From assembly GCA_020628815.1 (NCBI GenBank), contig JAHDEN010000055.1, positions 1-33,348 on the forward strand: DNA of 33,348 bases, read 5' to 3'. This DNA comes from Chloroflexota bacterium (GTDB lineage: Bacteria > Chloroflexota > Anaerolineae > Promineifilales > Promineifilaceae). Below the pieces are notes generated by a model. It saw nothing but the letters and a program-made list of their open reading frames with translations, did no database searches and was not told where the DNA came from. Shown here piece after piece: positions 19,243 through 27,611 of the stretch. The position numbers were made by a program, and so were the translations under genes. Position 1 is the stretch's first letter. Each line of letters begins with the position of its first letter.

Positions 19243-19323
19243 TATCTTCAGCAACACATTAGCGCTCTTGTTGAGCTTATCCTAAACTAATTTCAGGCAC
19301 GGGACCTATATCCGCTCAATTTT

Positions 19324-19337
19324 TCCTCTTGAGAGGA
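19324..19337. other. Small hairpin sharing its 16-nt core with 14781-14796
   Basis: TCCTC TTGA GAGGA (19324-19337), followed by TA. The same string with one change (TTGG loop) is at 14781-14796. It lies 42 bp before the APH-like gene start. Confidence 0.4.
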
Positions 19338-19378
19338 TAAATCTACGTTCCTTACAGAAGCTTCTATTCTCTTTTCAT

Positions 19379-21028
19379 ATGGCAAGCTGGTGGTTTTTAT
19401 TACCCAAAATACCTAACTCAACCAATCAGAATCGATTGGTTGTTAAGCTTTTTAGTAACCATGCTACTGATCGATTTAAACCATTTGCGAACAAAATCGA
19501 TCGAGCCTTTACCCTTAGTAATCAGTTGGATTCACCCCACTCTTCTTCAATAGAACCTATTGATTTCTTGTGTGTATTTGCCGAAGAAACCCTTGATCTA
19601 GCAGATCAGCTAAAGCAAAGTACATTTAATGAGAATGGAGTGATCTACATAGAGGTCAATCGGTTTAACAAAGGGAACCGATTTAAAACCCCAAAACATA
19701 TCTTTCGCTTGCTACATCAATATGACTTCAAAGAGGTTGGGCTATATTTGGTTCTACCCAATTTTAATCGGCCCAAAATGTATATCCCCCTTTTCCACCC
19801 AGAAAGTCTCAAGTGGTATTTTGATCAAATGTTTTGGAAAGATACCCATCTGAAAGTTTGGTTTACCCGCATCATTCAAGCGCTACCATCCAGTTTTTCT
19901 TCCTTAATTAACTGGATAATGCCGTATTTTGTGATCACCGCCATTAAAGATACAACGAAAAATACAAATAGATTTGATTTGGCAACACAATGTGAAGTAG
20001 ATGGTTCAAACAGTTGGCCCCTCATTTTAAATAACGGTATTGATGAAGGAAACAGGACGATTGCATTTATCTTTCCAGCAACTGAGAGTCAGCCTATTGA
20101 GCTAATTAAAATCTCTTCTACAGTTGAAATGAACCATACAACTGCCAACGAAATCAAAAATAGGCATGATATTCAAAATCAACTTGGCCCATTAACCAAT
20201 GATATTCCAACCATTATTAATCGCTTTCAGTATTATGGGCTTGAAGGATATAGAGAAACTGTTGCAGAAGGGCATTTGCTTTCGATAGTTCTATCTCACG
20301 CTCAACTAACTAAAAAGCAAAAATTTAGCTTATTGCAGAACGTATCAAACTGGCTTGTTCAATTTAAGAAACAAACCACAATCAAAACAATCGTGTGGTC
20401 AGATGAAATTATTCAGAGTTTATTAATTGATAAATTTGATCAGTTTCGACAAGTTTTTGGACCAAACAAAAACGTAGAGGCCTTGTTTGAAAGATGCCTG
20501 CAAGAGGCACAAAATCTGATAGGATTAACGATACCCCTATACCGTATTCATTTTGATTTTGCTCCGTGGAATATCTATTATGATAATGGGAAACTGACCG
20601 TTATCGATTGGGAGTTTGATCGGGAGCATGATGACTTGCTTTCAGGAATGCCTCTATATGATTTGTTATATTTTATAACCTACTGGAATCATTTTACCTT
20701 TCAGCTTTACTCAAACGAACAAGAGCATCTGGGTTTCAAACGTTTGTTTTTGAGTCAGGATAGGGTTGATGGATTAGACCAGGTTGATAAGATTATTAAG
20801 TCTCACATGGATGCTATAGGTATTGATACTAGATTTCTACCGATATGTTTAACATATGTATGGTTAGAACAATCGATTTACCAGCATAAACGAATTGAGC
20901 ATTTGCAAACTGTTCGGACTTCAAAGCCCAACCTTGAAAATCGGATGGTGAAATATGTCCATCTTCTGAGTGATAATCTACAGGATTTATGGCCAACAGC
21001 TCCTCCAAAACCTCTCAATGATGAATAA
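19379..21028 (+). CDS. APH/choline-kinase-like phosphotransferase domain protein with an unassigned N-terminal half
   Basis: 549 residues. The C-terminal half has a kinase-like catalytic loop HFDFAPWN (about 390-397) and IDWEFDRE (about 408-415). These correspond to the H-x-D-x4-N and D-x-E/D elements of aminoglycoside/sugar phosphotransferases. The preceding 230 or so residues have a short hydrophobic stretch (SLINWIMPYFVITAI, about 178-192) and LYLVLPNFNRPKMYIPLF but no fold I can name. The substrate is unknown; a glycan or lipid-linked sugar is plausible from context. The gene is clearly AT-rich and has no CGGCCG at all, while flanking genes carry many. That suggests separate acquisition or different constraints. 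ATG start without Shine-Dalgarno. Confidence 0.7.
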   Translation: MASWWFLLPKIPNSTNQNRLVVKLFSNHATDRFKPFANKIDRAFTLSNQLDSPHSSSIEPIDFLCVFAEETLDLADQLKQSTFNENGVIYIEVNRFNKGNRFKTPKHIFRLLHQYDFKEVGLYLVLPNFNRPKMYIPLFHPESLKWYFDQMFWKDTHLKVWFTRIIQALPSSFSSLINWIMPYFVITAIKDTTKNTNRFDLATQCEVDGSNSWPLILNNGIDEGNRTIAFIFPATESQPIELIKISSTVEMNHTTANEIKNRHDIQNQLGPLTNDIPTIINRFQYYGLEGYRETVAEGHLLSIVLSHAQLTKKQKFSLLQNVSNWLVQFKKQTTIKTIVWSDEIIQSLLIDKFDQFRQVFGPNKNVEALFERCLQEAQNLIGLTIPLYRIHFDFAPWNIYYDNGKLTVIDWEFDREHDDLLSGMPLYDLLYFITYWNHFTFQLYSNEQEHLGFKRLFLSQDRVDGLDQVDKIIKSHMDAIGIDTRFLPICLTYVWLEQSIYQHKRIEHLQTVRTSKPNLENRMVKYVHLLSDNLQDLWPTAPPKPLNDE

Positions 21029-21110
21029 CAAGCTCTTGGACAGAACTGCATAATCCCATCCAATCAAATTGCCTGAAATTACGTCAAACCCATCACACCC
21101 TGCATTTAGA

Positions 21111-22364
21111 TTAATCAACAATGGCTGAATAAGCCAAATTACGAAAAACCAATTGAACCGGCTCCGGATACATCATAGACTGGGACATAAACACACCCGC
21201 CATCTCCTCGGCCGGATCGATCCAGAAATAGGTTTTTGCAGCACCTGCCCAGCCGTGTTCCCCTACAGATCCTAAAGTTTGCGCCTCGGCCGGATCCATC
21301 ATCACTCGCGAGCCTAATCCATAGCCGTACCCATAATCAGGTGGATCAGCAACCTTCCAGGGCAACAGATCGGCCGGTAAAAAGTTTGAATACATCAACT
21401 CAATCGTTTTACGGCTCAAGATTTGATGCCCATTCAACCGGCCGCCATTCAAAACCATTTGGCAAAAGCGCATGTAATCCCATGTTGTCGAAAACAATCC
21501 ATGCCCACCCCGCATAAACGTTGCAGGCTTATCAACCGGATAAGTTTCAGACACATCGATCCTGTCGTTAAATCCCTCTTCCCAAGCTTTAAAGATATTT
21601 TGCATGCTGTTCCCTTCCCCAGCAACATCAGGCAGCCCGTACATGGCTGAAAGCCGGTCCAACTTGTCAGGCGAAACCCCAAAGCCGGTATCAACCATCC
21701 CCAGCGGATCAAACAGCTTTTCTTGCAAATAATCACCAAATAACTGACCTGAAATCACCTCGACCAGCCGCGCCACAACATCAATCGAAACACTGTAATG
21801 CCAAATCGAACCAGGCTGGTACGCCAGTGGAAACTGGAGCAATTTATCAACAAACTCTTCCAGCGAAATATCGGCATCATTCAACAGCTTGTTTTGCCGA
21901 TACAGCCCCGCCACAGGCGAATCATCCAGAAAACCGTAGGTAAACCCGGCCGTATGCGTCAACAGTTGGCTCATCGTCACGTGGGACTCCAAATCAACAG
22001 TGTGAACCTGATCCCCATCTAGTTGATCAAACACCTTAAGTTTGGCAAAAGCGGGAATAAATTTAGCAACGGGGTCATTTAATTGAAAGATCCCATGTTC
22101 ATACAGCATCATCAGCGCCACAGCCGCAATCGGTTTCGTCATTGAATAGATGCGGAAAATCGTATCGGCCGTCATCAGTTTACCCCCCTCTTTGTCCCGA
22201 TGCCCCTGTTGCTCAAAGTGAACAACTTCCCCTTTGCGGGCCACCATGGTGGTCATACCGCGTAACATGCCGTTATCGAGATATTTTTGCATGGCGGGCC
22301 GAATCCGCCCCAATCTTTGGGCGCTCATCCCTACTTTTTCTGGTGAAGTTAATTTACGATCCAT
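21111..22364 (-). CDS. Serine hydrolase of the class C beta-lactamase/esterase family
   Basis: 417 residues, beta-lactamase family fold. Catalytic SMTK at 74-77 (S-x-x-K nucleophile). The YSV tripeptide in IWHYSVSIDVVARLVEV stands at the Y-x-N position, and HGWAGAAKTYFWIDP is the third conserved box in place of KTG. These variants fit EstB-type esterases, D-aminopeptidases or peptide hydrolases rather than antibiotic-resistance enzymes. No signal peptide is evident, so it is probably cytoplasmic. GAGG lies five bases before the ATG. It is divergent from the one-TM protein gene with only 64 bp between starts, so both promoters share that gap. Substrate unknown. Confidence 0.9.
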   Translation of the reverse strand: MDRKLTSPEKVGMSAQRLGRIRPAMQKYLDNGMLRGMTTMVARKGEVVHFEQQGHRDKEGGKLMTADTIFRIYSMTKPIAAVALMMLYEHGIFQLNDPVAKFIPAFAKLKVFDQLDGDQVHTVDLESHVTMSQLLTHTAGFTYGFLDDSPVAGLYRQNKLLNDADISLEEFVDKLLQFPLAYQPGSIWHYSVSIDVVARLVEVISGQLFGDYLQEKLFDPLGMVDTGFGVSPDKLDRLSAMYGLPDVAGEGNSMQNIFKAWEEGFNDRIDVSETYPVDKPATFMRGGHGLFSTTWDYMRFCQMVLNGGRLNGHQILSRKTIELMYSNFLPADLLPWKVADPPDYGYGYGLGSRVMMDPAEAQTLGSVGEHGWAGAAKTYFWIDPAEEMAGVFMSQSMMYPEPVQLVFRNLAYSAIVD

Positions 22365-22428
22365 TTTTCCTCACATTTGTAACTGCAACTCACACATCCA
22401 CAAGGCGTAAAGATTTTAGGTGAATGTG

Positions 22429-23253
22429 ATGAATATGAACGATTGGACTTACTGTCAAATTCAATTTCAGATTCTAGACGATGGCCGAGGGACCTCAGAT
22501 TTCAACGGTCTTGCAAATCGTCAGATGTGGATCAGATTTATAGCTCAATCTGAAAACAAAACCATCCGAGAATCGATCAAGTTGCCGATTCATACGAGCA
22601 GCCGAATTCCATTAACGCCCGACAAAAACAGCCTAGCCCAGAAACAGGTTCTAACAAAACTTGTCGACACCTTAGAATATGATGGCTGGGAGGTTGTGGA
22701 TGAAGGTAGCGGCGAATGGTGGCAAATACGGCTGCGTAGAGATACCCCCTATCAACCGCCCCAAAAGGCTAAACCAAAGTTCAGAGATTGGCTGATAGGT
22801 GGGATAATACTCATCCCCCTTGTCATCGGAATCCTACTTAACTTGTCTAACTTCATAGGGTTAAACGCTTACAGCCACTACTCAAAAGCAGGGCTTGAGC
22901 TAACACCCAGCACATCGGCACCTTTGGTTGAACAACTGGTTATTATTGACCTCAGCAACCGAGAGCTTGATCCCCTTCAAGATTTAATCCCGGCCGACTT
23001 GGCAGCAGAAGACCCGCAAAATGCGGAAACGGTTGTCTGGCTCGACTGTGAAACAGATTCTAACTGGCGTGGCTCTACAACAAATTGCGCTGTAACCGTA
23101 ATTGATTGGTCAGAAAAACAGATTTTGGATGAGCGTCTTATCGAGGGGGAGTTTACGCTGCATCCGGAAGAAGGTGCGCCGCAATCTGAGGTGGTTGGGA
23201 ACCGCAACAATCAAGCCATCCTTGATTATCTGAATAAGCTCCCCAGAAAGTAA
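22429..23253 (+). CDS. Hypothetical protein with one central transmembrane segment
   Basis: About 274 residues. The N-terminal 115 form a soluble domain (WTYCQIQFQILDDGRG, then GWEVVDEGSGEWWQIRLRR), with a single hydrophobic helix (WLIGGIILIPLVIGILLNL, about 121-139) and a C-terminal domain of about 130 residues with two cysteines (WLDCETDSNW, TTNCAV). This suggests a cytoplasmic head and an external tail (type II topology not proven). AGGTGA sits five bases before ATG 22429, so I prefer it over GTG 22420. I do not recognise a family. It ends one base before the stop of the convergent nitronate monooxygenase gene. Confidence 0.75.
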   Translation: MNMNDWTYCQIQFQILDDGRGTSDFNGLANRQMWIRFIAQSENKTIRESIKLPIHTSSRIPLTPDKNSLAQKQVLTKLVDTLEYDGWEVVDEGSGEWWQIRLRRDTPYQPPQKAKPKFRDWLIGGIILIPLVIGILLNLSNFIGLNAYSHYSKAGLELTPSTSAPLVEQLVIIDLSNRELDPLQDLIPADLAAEDPQNAETVVWLDCETDSNWRGSTTNCAVTVIDWSEKQILDERLIEGEFTLHPEEGAPQSEVVGNRNNQAILDYLNKLPRK

Positions 23254-23254
23254 T

Positions 23255-24118
23255 TTACGTCAGCCCTAAGGCCAATTCTCGAGTTAGTTCTGCGGCCGAA
23301 ATCTCTTTGCACCCTCTTGCATTCTGCCCCGCCCACAGCGGAGAAAAATCTCCCGACCCTTGCGCCTCGGCCGCTGCCCTGATCGGTGCCAGCGCGGCCG
23401 ACGCCAGCGGATACGGTGGAGCCACATCAGCCATTGGACCCAGCTCACGAATTAGGCGATTGACCATTCCACGGGCCTCCCCACCCGAGAATAACGTCGT
23501 CAATACAGTATGTCGGATCATATCGCTCTTGAGCGCTTGGCAATGCACCGACCGAGTTTTAGCTTCATGGCACAGTAAATAAGCAGTTCCGACCTGAGCC
23601 GCAACCGCACCCAATTCAAGCACAGCTCGAACGCCACTTGCGTCTGCGATCCCACCGGCCGCGATCACGGGCAACTGCGTTGCTTTAACAATTTGGGGGA
23701 TTAGTGCCATCGTCCCGACCTGCGTCGTCACATCTTTACTTAAAAACATTCCCCTATGCCCTCCAGCTTCAACCCCTTGAGCAATGATGCCGTCCGCCCC
23801 GTGCGCCTCGAGCCATTCAGCTTCAGCAACGGTCGTGGCGGTTGACAGCACGATGGTTCCCCAACTTTTTACTCTATCGAGCAAGTTTTTCTCAGGCAGC
23901 CCATAATGAAAGCTGACTATGCGAGGTTTGAATGACTCCAACGCATCTCCCATGGCATGGCTAAACGGCTGGCGGGATGGCTTTTGTGGAATGTCGGCCG
24001 AAAACATGCCGCACGGGAGCGAGCCTAGCCCACCGGCCGAGGCAACTGCCACCGCCAGTTCCCCATCCTGCACACCCGCCATCGGCGCTTGGATAATTCC
24101 TTCGATTTTTTCCATCAT
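23255..24118 (-). CDS. Nitronate monooxygenase (NMO/2-nitropropane dioxygenase family)
   Basis: 287-residue FMN TIM barrel. It opens with IIQAPMAGVQDGELAVAVAS and AGGLGSLPCG. IIAQGVEAGGHRGMF (about 134-148) is the flavin phosphate region with the conserved histidine, followed by LPVIAAGGIADASGVRAVLELGA (split) and GTAYLLCHEA. It oxidises alkyl nitronates in the cytoplasm, or in some relatives acts as a flavin reductase. Slightly shorter than the usual 310-350 residues. Two ATGs start it in tandem (24118, 24115). It follows the BrnA stop by 9 bp on the same strand, so it may be read through from the toxin-antitoxin promoter. No strong Shine-Dalgarno is seen. Confidence 0.88.
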   Translation of the reverse strand: MMEKIEGIIQAPMAGVQDGELAVAVASAGGLGSLPCGMFSADIPQKPSRQPFSHAMGDALESFKPRIVSFHYGLPEKNLLDRVKSWGTIVLSTATTVAEAEWLEAHGADGIIAQGVEAGGHRGMFLSKDVTTQVGTMALIPQIVKATQLPVIAAGGIADASGVRAVLELGAVAAQVGTAYLLCHEAKTRSVHCQALKSDMIRHTVLTTLFSGGEARGMVNRLIRELGPMADVAPPYPLASAALAPIRAAAEAQGSGDFSPLWAGQNARGCKEISAAELTRELALGLT

Positions 24119-24127
24119 CGCTAATCG

Positions 24128-24352
24128 CTAGGCTACTTCTTCCCAACCAATATCAATTTTTCGATTTTGGAGCATGCAATCACGCAAATACATGTTAATC
24201 AAACTTTGATATGGGATTCCAGAATCTTCGGACATCTCTTTAAAATAACCAATAACATCCTCACCCATCCGAATGGTAATTTGCTTTTTCAGCTTCGATG
24301 CATAAGGGTTTTTTCTTCGTTTCAACTTAGTTAAATCGTATTCATCTTTCAT
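24128..24352 (-). CDS. brnA: BrnA-type antitoxin
   Basis: 74 residues. A basic N-terminus (LTKLKRRKNPYASKLKK) is followed by a ribbon-helix-helix-like segment, QITIRMGEDVIGYFKEMSED and SGIPYQSLINMYLRDCM. This is the pattern of BrnA antitoxins that bind BrnT and repress the operon. It starts five bases after the stop of the BrnT toxin gene on the same strand; toxin-first order is typical of this family. The CDS holds no CGGCCG. Confidence 0.88.
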   Translation of the reverse strand: MKDEYDLTKLKRRKNPYASKLKKQITIRMGEDVIGYFKEMSEDSGIPYQSLINMYLRDCMLQNRKIDIGWEEVA

Positions 24353-24357
24353 ATCAG

Positions 24358-24639
24358 TTACCAGCCATATTCTTTCTGTTCCGTTTTTGTTGCTTTACGA
24401 GCAGAAATAATACGAATAATTTGATCCTCATCGACTTCGCAATGACAAATCAAAAGCAATCTCGACATATAGCTAAAGCCCAAAAGTAAGAACCTATCTT
24501 CTTCAATCGATGAATGCTTAGCATCAAGAAACTGAACCGCATTTTCGTCAAAAAAGACTGATTTAGCCTCTATAAACGAAACACCATGCTTTTTTTGATT
24601 TGCCAGATCCTTTTGTGGGTCCCAATCAAACTCAATCAT
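24358..24639 (-). CDS. brnT: BrnT-type ribonuclease toxin
   Basis: 93 residues, the family's normal length. It opens with FDWDPQKDLANQKKHGVSFIEA, the family hallmark (split here as FDWDPQKDLANQ and KKHGVSFIEA). It then has VFFDENAVQF, EEDRFLLLGFS, LLLICHCEV and the C-terminal IRIISARKATKTEQKEY. BrnT has a RelE-like fold and cleaves mRNA in the cytoplasm; conserved H, R, E and K/R residues at the usual places are present. A TATGAT -10-like box and a short palindrome lie just upstream. Paired with brnA downstream. Confidence 0.9.
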   Translation of the reverse strand: MIEFDWDPQKDLANQKKHGVSFIEAKSVFFDENAVQFLDAKHSSIEEDRFLLLGFSYMSRLLLICHCEVDEDQIIRIISARKATKTEQKEYGW

Positions 24640-24645
24640 AATTAC

Positions 24646-24663
24646 ATCATACCTACAGTGTAG
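24646..24663 (-). promoter_or_regulatory. Candidate brnTA promoter/operator
   Basis: The palindrome CTACA-G-TGTAG at 24653-24663 adjoins a minus-strand TATGAT (24651-24646) just upstream of brnT. Autorepression by BrnA at such a site is known for the family. The -35 is not clear. Confidence 0.45.
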
Positions 24664-24701
24664 TTTTTTTGATTTACTTTTTCAAGCTCTAAATAATCCT
24701 A

Positions 24702-25778
24702 TCAAGCGTAAAATTCTTCAAATAAGCCCAAATAATGCAGCGCATCGGTTGAATCAACAAATTGGTCGATAGAACCCAGTCTCGGCAAGGCCAACACAGC
24801 TTCATCTACGATTTTTGCATAGATGGCGGCCGCAAAGCGCCCAGCATCGGTCACCACAAACGGCCGATCATGAAACGGCCGGACAGTTGGCTCAAGATAT
24901 TCGGTCAGGTTCAGCTCATTGTGCATCCGCATAACACATTCATAGGCTTCTGCCAACGGTTTTTCCCGTGCTTGCCACCCATCAGCGGCCAACACATCTA
25001 ACAAAATCGGCCGGAGTTCGGCCGCACAATCCAACTGAGCAAATGCGCTACCGTACCATTTAATGTAGGGCGGGTAACGCCGCTCCATCAAAAAACAGAG
25101 TCGCATCAAATCGTTCACCAAACGGCCTGCGACGAGTCTCGATCCCAACTCATCCCCGACCTGACCCGTGCGCCCCATAAACGCCTCTTCTTCTCCGATC
25201 CGACTCCACTGGGCCGCCAGCAAATAACACCAAACATCACGTGGGTAAGTGCTCAAGTTTTCGCGGATGGGTTGAAGCCGCTCCAACCCATCCCAAAAAA
25301 CACGGCCGGCCGTTGCCATGAGCAGGTTGTACGCCGGTATTTTGACCCAATCGGCCGGTTGAATCTCATCTTCAGGGTCAAAGCGAAGCAACTGTTTGAA
25401 GAAGCCGCTGATAGGATAAATCCCAATACGATGGTTGATCTCTGGCTCGTCTGTCAGCTCAAGATAGGTAGAACCGACTTTAGGCTGAGCAAAATTTGTG
25501 GGATAGCCTCGCACTTCTCTAGGCAGTTTTGTGCGAAATAGCTGATTTAGCTCTTGTTTTAGTTTTGCGTGATCTTCTTCCCGTAAAAACAGCATTAGGC
25601 GCGGCCCCCAATCATGATCGGTTGATTGCTCCGTATCAAACCCTAAAATTTCTGAGCCAGCTCCCAACAGTCCAGCCGAGTAAGTTAAGTTTGGATAGTG
25701 TTGCTCCAAAAGCGGTTTGACCGCTTCTAAGTAAAATATTTCACTTAAGTCCAATCCATTGATAAATGTTTGCTTCAA
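24702..25778 (-). CDS. DUF4037-domain protein (nucleotidyltransferase-like N-terminus)
   Basis: The N-terminal region has GLLGAGSEILGFDTEQS with TDHDWGPRLMLFL (about 43-70). This resembles the GS-x8-D-x-D metal site of nucleotidyltransferases and is typical of DUF4037 proteins; the C-terminal two thirds is helical. Function unknown; relatives are sometimes annotated as nucleotidyltransferases. The frame runs up to an ATG at 25811, but that would overlap the upstream hyi stop. AGGTGA sits four bases before a TTG at 25778, and that start gives the family's usual opening (K-Q-T-F-I-N-G-L-D-L-S). I therefore use 25778. It is downstream of hyi, likely in one operon with the nucleoside hydrolase. 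Confidence 0.82.
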   Translation of the reverse strand: MKQTFINGLDLSEIFYLEAVKPLLEQHYPNLTYSAGLLGAGSEILGFDTEQSTDHDWGPRLMLFLREEDHAKLKQELNQLFRTKLPREVRGYPTNFAQPKVGSTYLELTDEPEINHRIGIYPISGFFKQLLRFDPEDEIQPADWVKIPAYNLLMATAGRVFWDGLERLQPIRENLSTYPRDVWCYLLAAQWSRIGEEEAFMGRTGQVGDELGSRLVAGRLVNDLMRLCFLMERRYPPYIKWYGSAFAQLDCAAELRPILLDVLAADGWQAREKPLAEAYECVMRMHNELNLTEYLEPTVRPFHDRPFVVTDAGRFAAAIYAKIVDEAVLALPRLGSIDQFVDSTDALHYLGLFEEFYA

Positions 25779-25789
25779 AAAATCACCTG

Positions 25790-26551
25790 CTATTTGTTGG
25801 CATGCATCCATCCCAAACCAGCCTCAACCGTTGTCTTCGGCCGGTATTCTGCCCCAAAATAGCCGTCGTACCCCGCCTCAACCAGCTTCGGAAACAGCCA
25901 CTCGTAATTCACTTCACCACAGCTTGGCTCATGCCGATCCGGCACCCCAGCAAACTGAATATGGCCGATAATCGGCATCAGCTCTTTGGCCCGATTAAGC
26001 AGATTCCCCTCGATCATTTGGATATGGAAACAGTCGAACATCAGCTTTAAATTAGGCAGCCTAAGCTCTTGAATGATGGCGGCCGCCACGCCGGAACTGT
26101 TTAAAAAATACCCAGGGTTGCTCGTCGGGTTCAATGGCTCGATCAAAATATTGAGCCGGTGTTCAGCCGCTTTTTCGGCCGCATAAAACATGTTCGCCTT
26201 GTACACCCCCATCGCCCGATTACCAGAGACATTGCCCGCCATCACATGCACGCTTTTGGCTCCGATCATGTCAGCATAGTGTACGGCCAAGTCGATCGTT
26301 TTTCGCGCTTCAAACTCCCGGCCGGGGATTGCGGCCAGCCCAAAGTCACCCTGCTTCACATCGCCCCGCAGTGTGTTGATCCCCAGCATCGGCAACCCTG
26401 TTTCGTCTAGAGCCTCTTTCACAGCCTGTGGATTTTGATCATACGGGAAATGACATTCAACCGCCTGAAACCCGGCCGCTTTTGCCGCCCGAATCCCATC
26501 CGGTAACGGCAGATCATTCCATAAAAATCCTAAGTTCGCTGAAAATTTCAT
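25790..26551 (-). CDS. hyi: Hydroxypyruvate isomerase
   Basis: 253 residues, TIM-barrel xylose-isomerase-like enzyme converting hydroxypyruvate and tartronate semialdehyde in the cytoplasm. It has MKFSANLGFLWNDLPLPDGI at the start, GFQAVECHFPYD, the catalytic glutamate in LIEPLNPTSNPGYFL (about 137), FDCFHIQMIEGNL and the C-terminal FGAEYRPK with the second glutamate (about 238). The length matches Hyi (about 258). It sits 39 bp after the nucleoside hydrolase stop and overlaps only the extended frame of the DUF4037 gene. It could feed glyoxylate/glycerate metabolism. IolE or other barrel isomerases are less likely given the NPTSNPGYF motif. Confidence 0.9.
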   Translation of the reverse strand: MKFSANLGFLWNDLPLPDGIRAAKAAGFQAVECHFPYDQNPQAVKEALDETGLPMLGINTLRGDVKQGDFGLAAIPGREFEARKTIDLAVHYADMIGAKSVHVMAGNVSGNRAMGVYKANMFYAAEKAAEHRLNILIEPLNPTSNPGYFLNSSGVAAAIIQELRLPNLKLMFDCFHIQMIEGNLLNRAKELMPIIGHIQFAGVPDRHEPSCGEVNYEWLFPKLVEAGYDGYFGAEYRPKTTVEAGLGWMHANK

Positions 26552-26590
26552 CTAAGCCACCTTCCACTTTCAAAATCGATCAATCGATGT

Positions 26591-27523
26591 CTAGCCCTGC
26601 GCCATAATCGCTAATTCCAATAGTCTATTATGATCGATTTCCAACACAATCTCCGCATTCGCCGGCCGACCCGATGCATCAAGCCAATCTACAATCGTTT
26701 GCCCACGGCTCAATCCACCGCTTAACTCAATCCCACAGTGATGTTGTTCTTTTTTCTGAACGATATTCGGTTCCAACGCAATCGCCATCGCTACCGGGTC
26801 AGCAAAAAAGTTCACCGTCCGGCCGCGCACCTCTTCTATAAAACGGTTTGAGTGGGCCGAAATTTCAGCAAAAAATGCGGACAACGGCGTATCAAGATCA
26901 ACCCATCCCGCCCGATCTTGTTTGGTAAAACCGTTGCGTGTGGCCAACTCCCAATCAGCCACTTCTATCATTTTACCGGCCGACCCCCACGCCTCAAACA
27001 CCACATGGGCCGCATCAGGGTCCGCAAACACATTAAATTCGGTACACACATTGGTGTTCCCATGCCCCGTCACCGCCCCAGCCATCGCTACTACCCGCTT
27101 TAGTTTGTGGGGCAGGTCAGGGTCAAGATGCAGAGCCACCGCAATGTTGGTCAGTGGCCCAAGTGTCACGAGCGTAAGTTCTCCTAGCTCGGCATTGGCA
27201 CGCCGTACCAGTTCAACTGATCCGTGTGTCGTTTGCATCGGCCGGTCAGATTTCAGCCCGCTGTTACCCAGCCCGTCCATCCCATGTGCATGGCTGGCAT
27301 CGTGGGTCGATTGGACGAGCGCGTTTTTACAACCGGGATAAATTGGAATATCCAATCCCAATCGATCTAAAATGACGGCTGCATTGTTGCTCGTATGGTT
27401 CAAACCAACGTTTCCGGCCGCAACCATAATCGCCTCAATTTGGGTAGTGGGATGGGCGGCCGCCATCATGATAGCCAGTGCGTCGTCTTCGCCGGGGTCT
27501 GTGTCAATAATCAATCGATTCAT
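26591..27523 (-). CDS. Nucleoside hydrolase (inosine/uridine-preferring family)
   Basis: 310 residues, the family's usual size. The calcium-binding DTDPGEDDALA (7-17) at the N-terminus is diagnostic. IYPGCKNAL, HGMDGLGNSG, LVTLGPLTNIAVAL, EFNVFADPDAAHVVF (about 162-176) and the late DPVAMAIALEP follow. It cleaves the N-glycosidic bond of nucleosides to base and ribose in the cytoplasm. Base preference cannot be read off. It begins a minus-strand unit with hyi and the DUF4037 gene and is divergent from the PcaB-like lyase gene, with about 75-90 bp between starts. Confidence 0.93.
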   Translation of the reverse strand: MNRLIIDTDPGEDDALAIMMAAAHPTTQIEAIMVAAGNVGLNHTSNNAAVILDRLGLDIPIYPGCKNALVQSTHDASHAHGMDGLGNSGLKSDRPMQTTHGSVELVRRANAELGELTLVTLGPLTNIAVALHLDPDLPHKLKRVVAMAGAVTGHGNTNVCTEFNVFADPDAAHVVFEAWGSAGKMIEVADWELATRNGFTKQDRAGWVDLDTPLSAFFAEISAHSNRFIEEVRGRTVNFFADPVAMAIALEPNIVQKKEQHHCGIELSGGLSRGQTIVDWLDASGRPANAEIVLEIDHNRLLELAIMAQG

Positions 27524-27611
27524 AAAGGCATTTTATCCTGTGTGAACCTGATCGAAAAAAGCAACTTTATGATCGTCGGTAAACGTCTTGCGTGTTATGA
27601 TCCAAACCATT

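Noticed and set aside
25779..25811. ATG at 25811 as start of the DUF4037 gene
   Set aside because: It would overlap the upstream hyi stop and add residues not typical of the family; a TTG with an AGGTGA at the right distance is better.
26922..27341. Plus-strand 139-residue frame
   Set aside because: Antisense to the nucleoside hydrolase gene; composition is a codon-position artefact.
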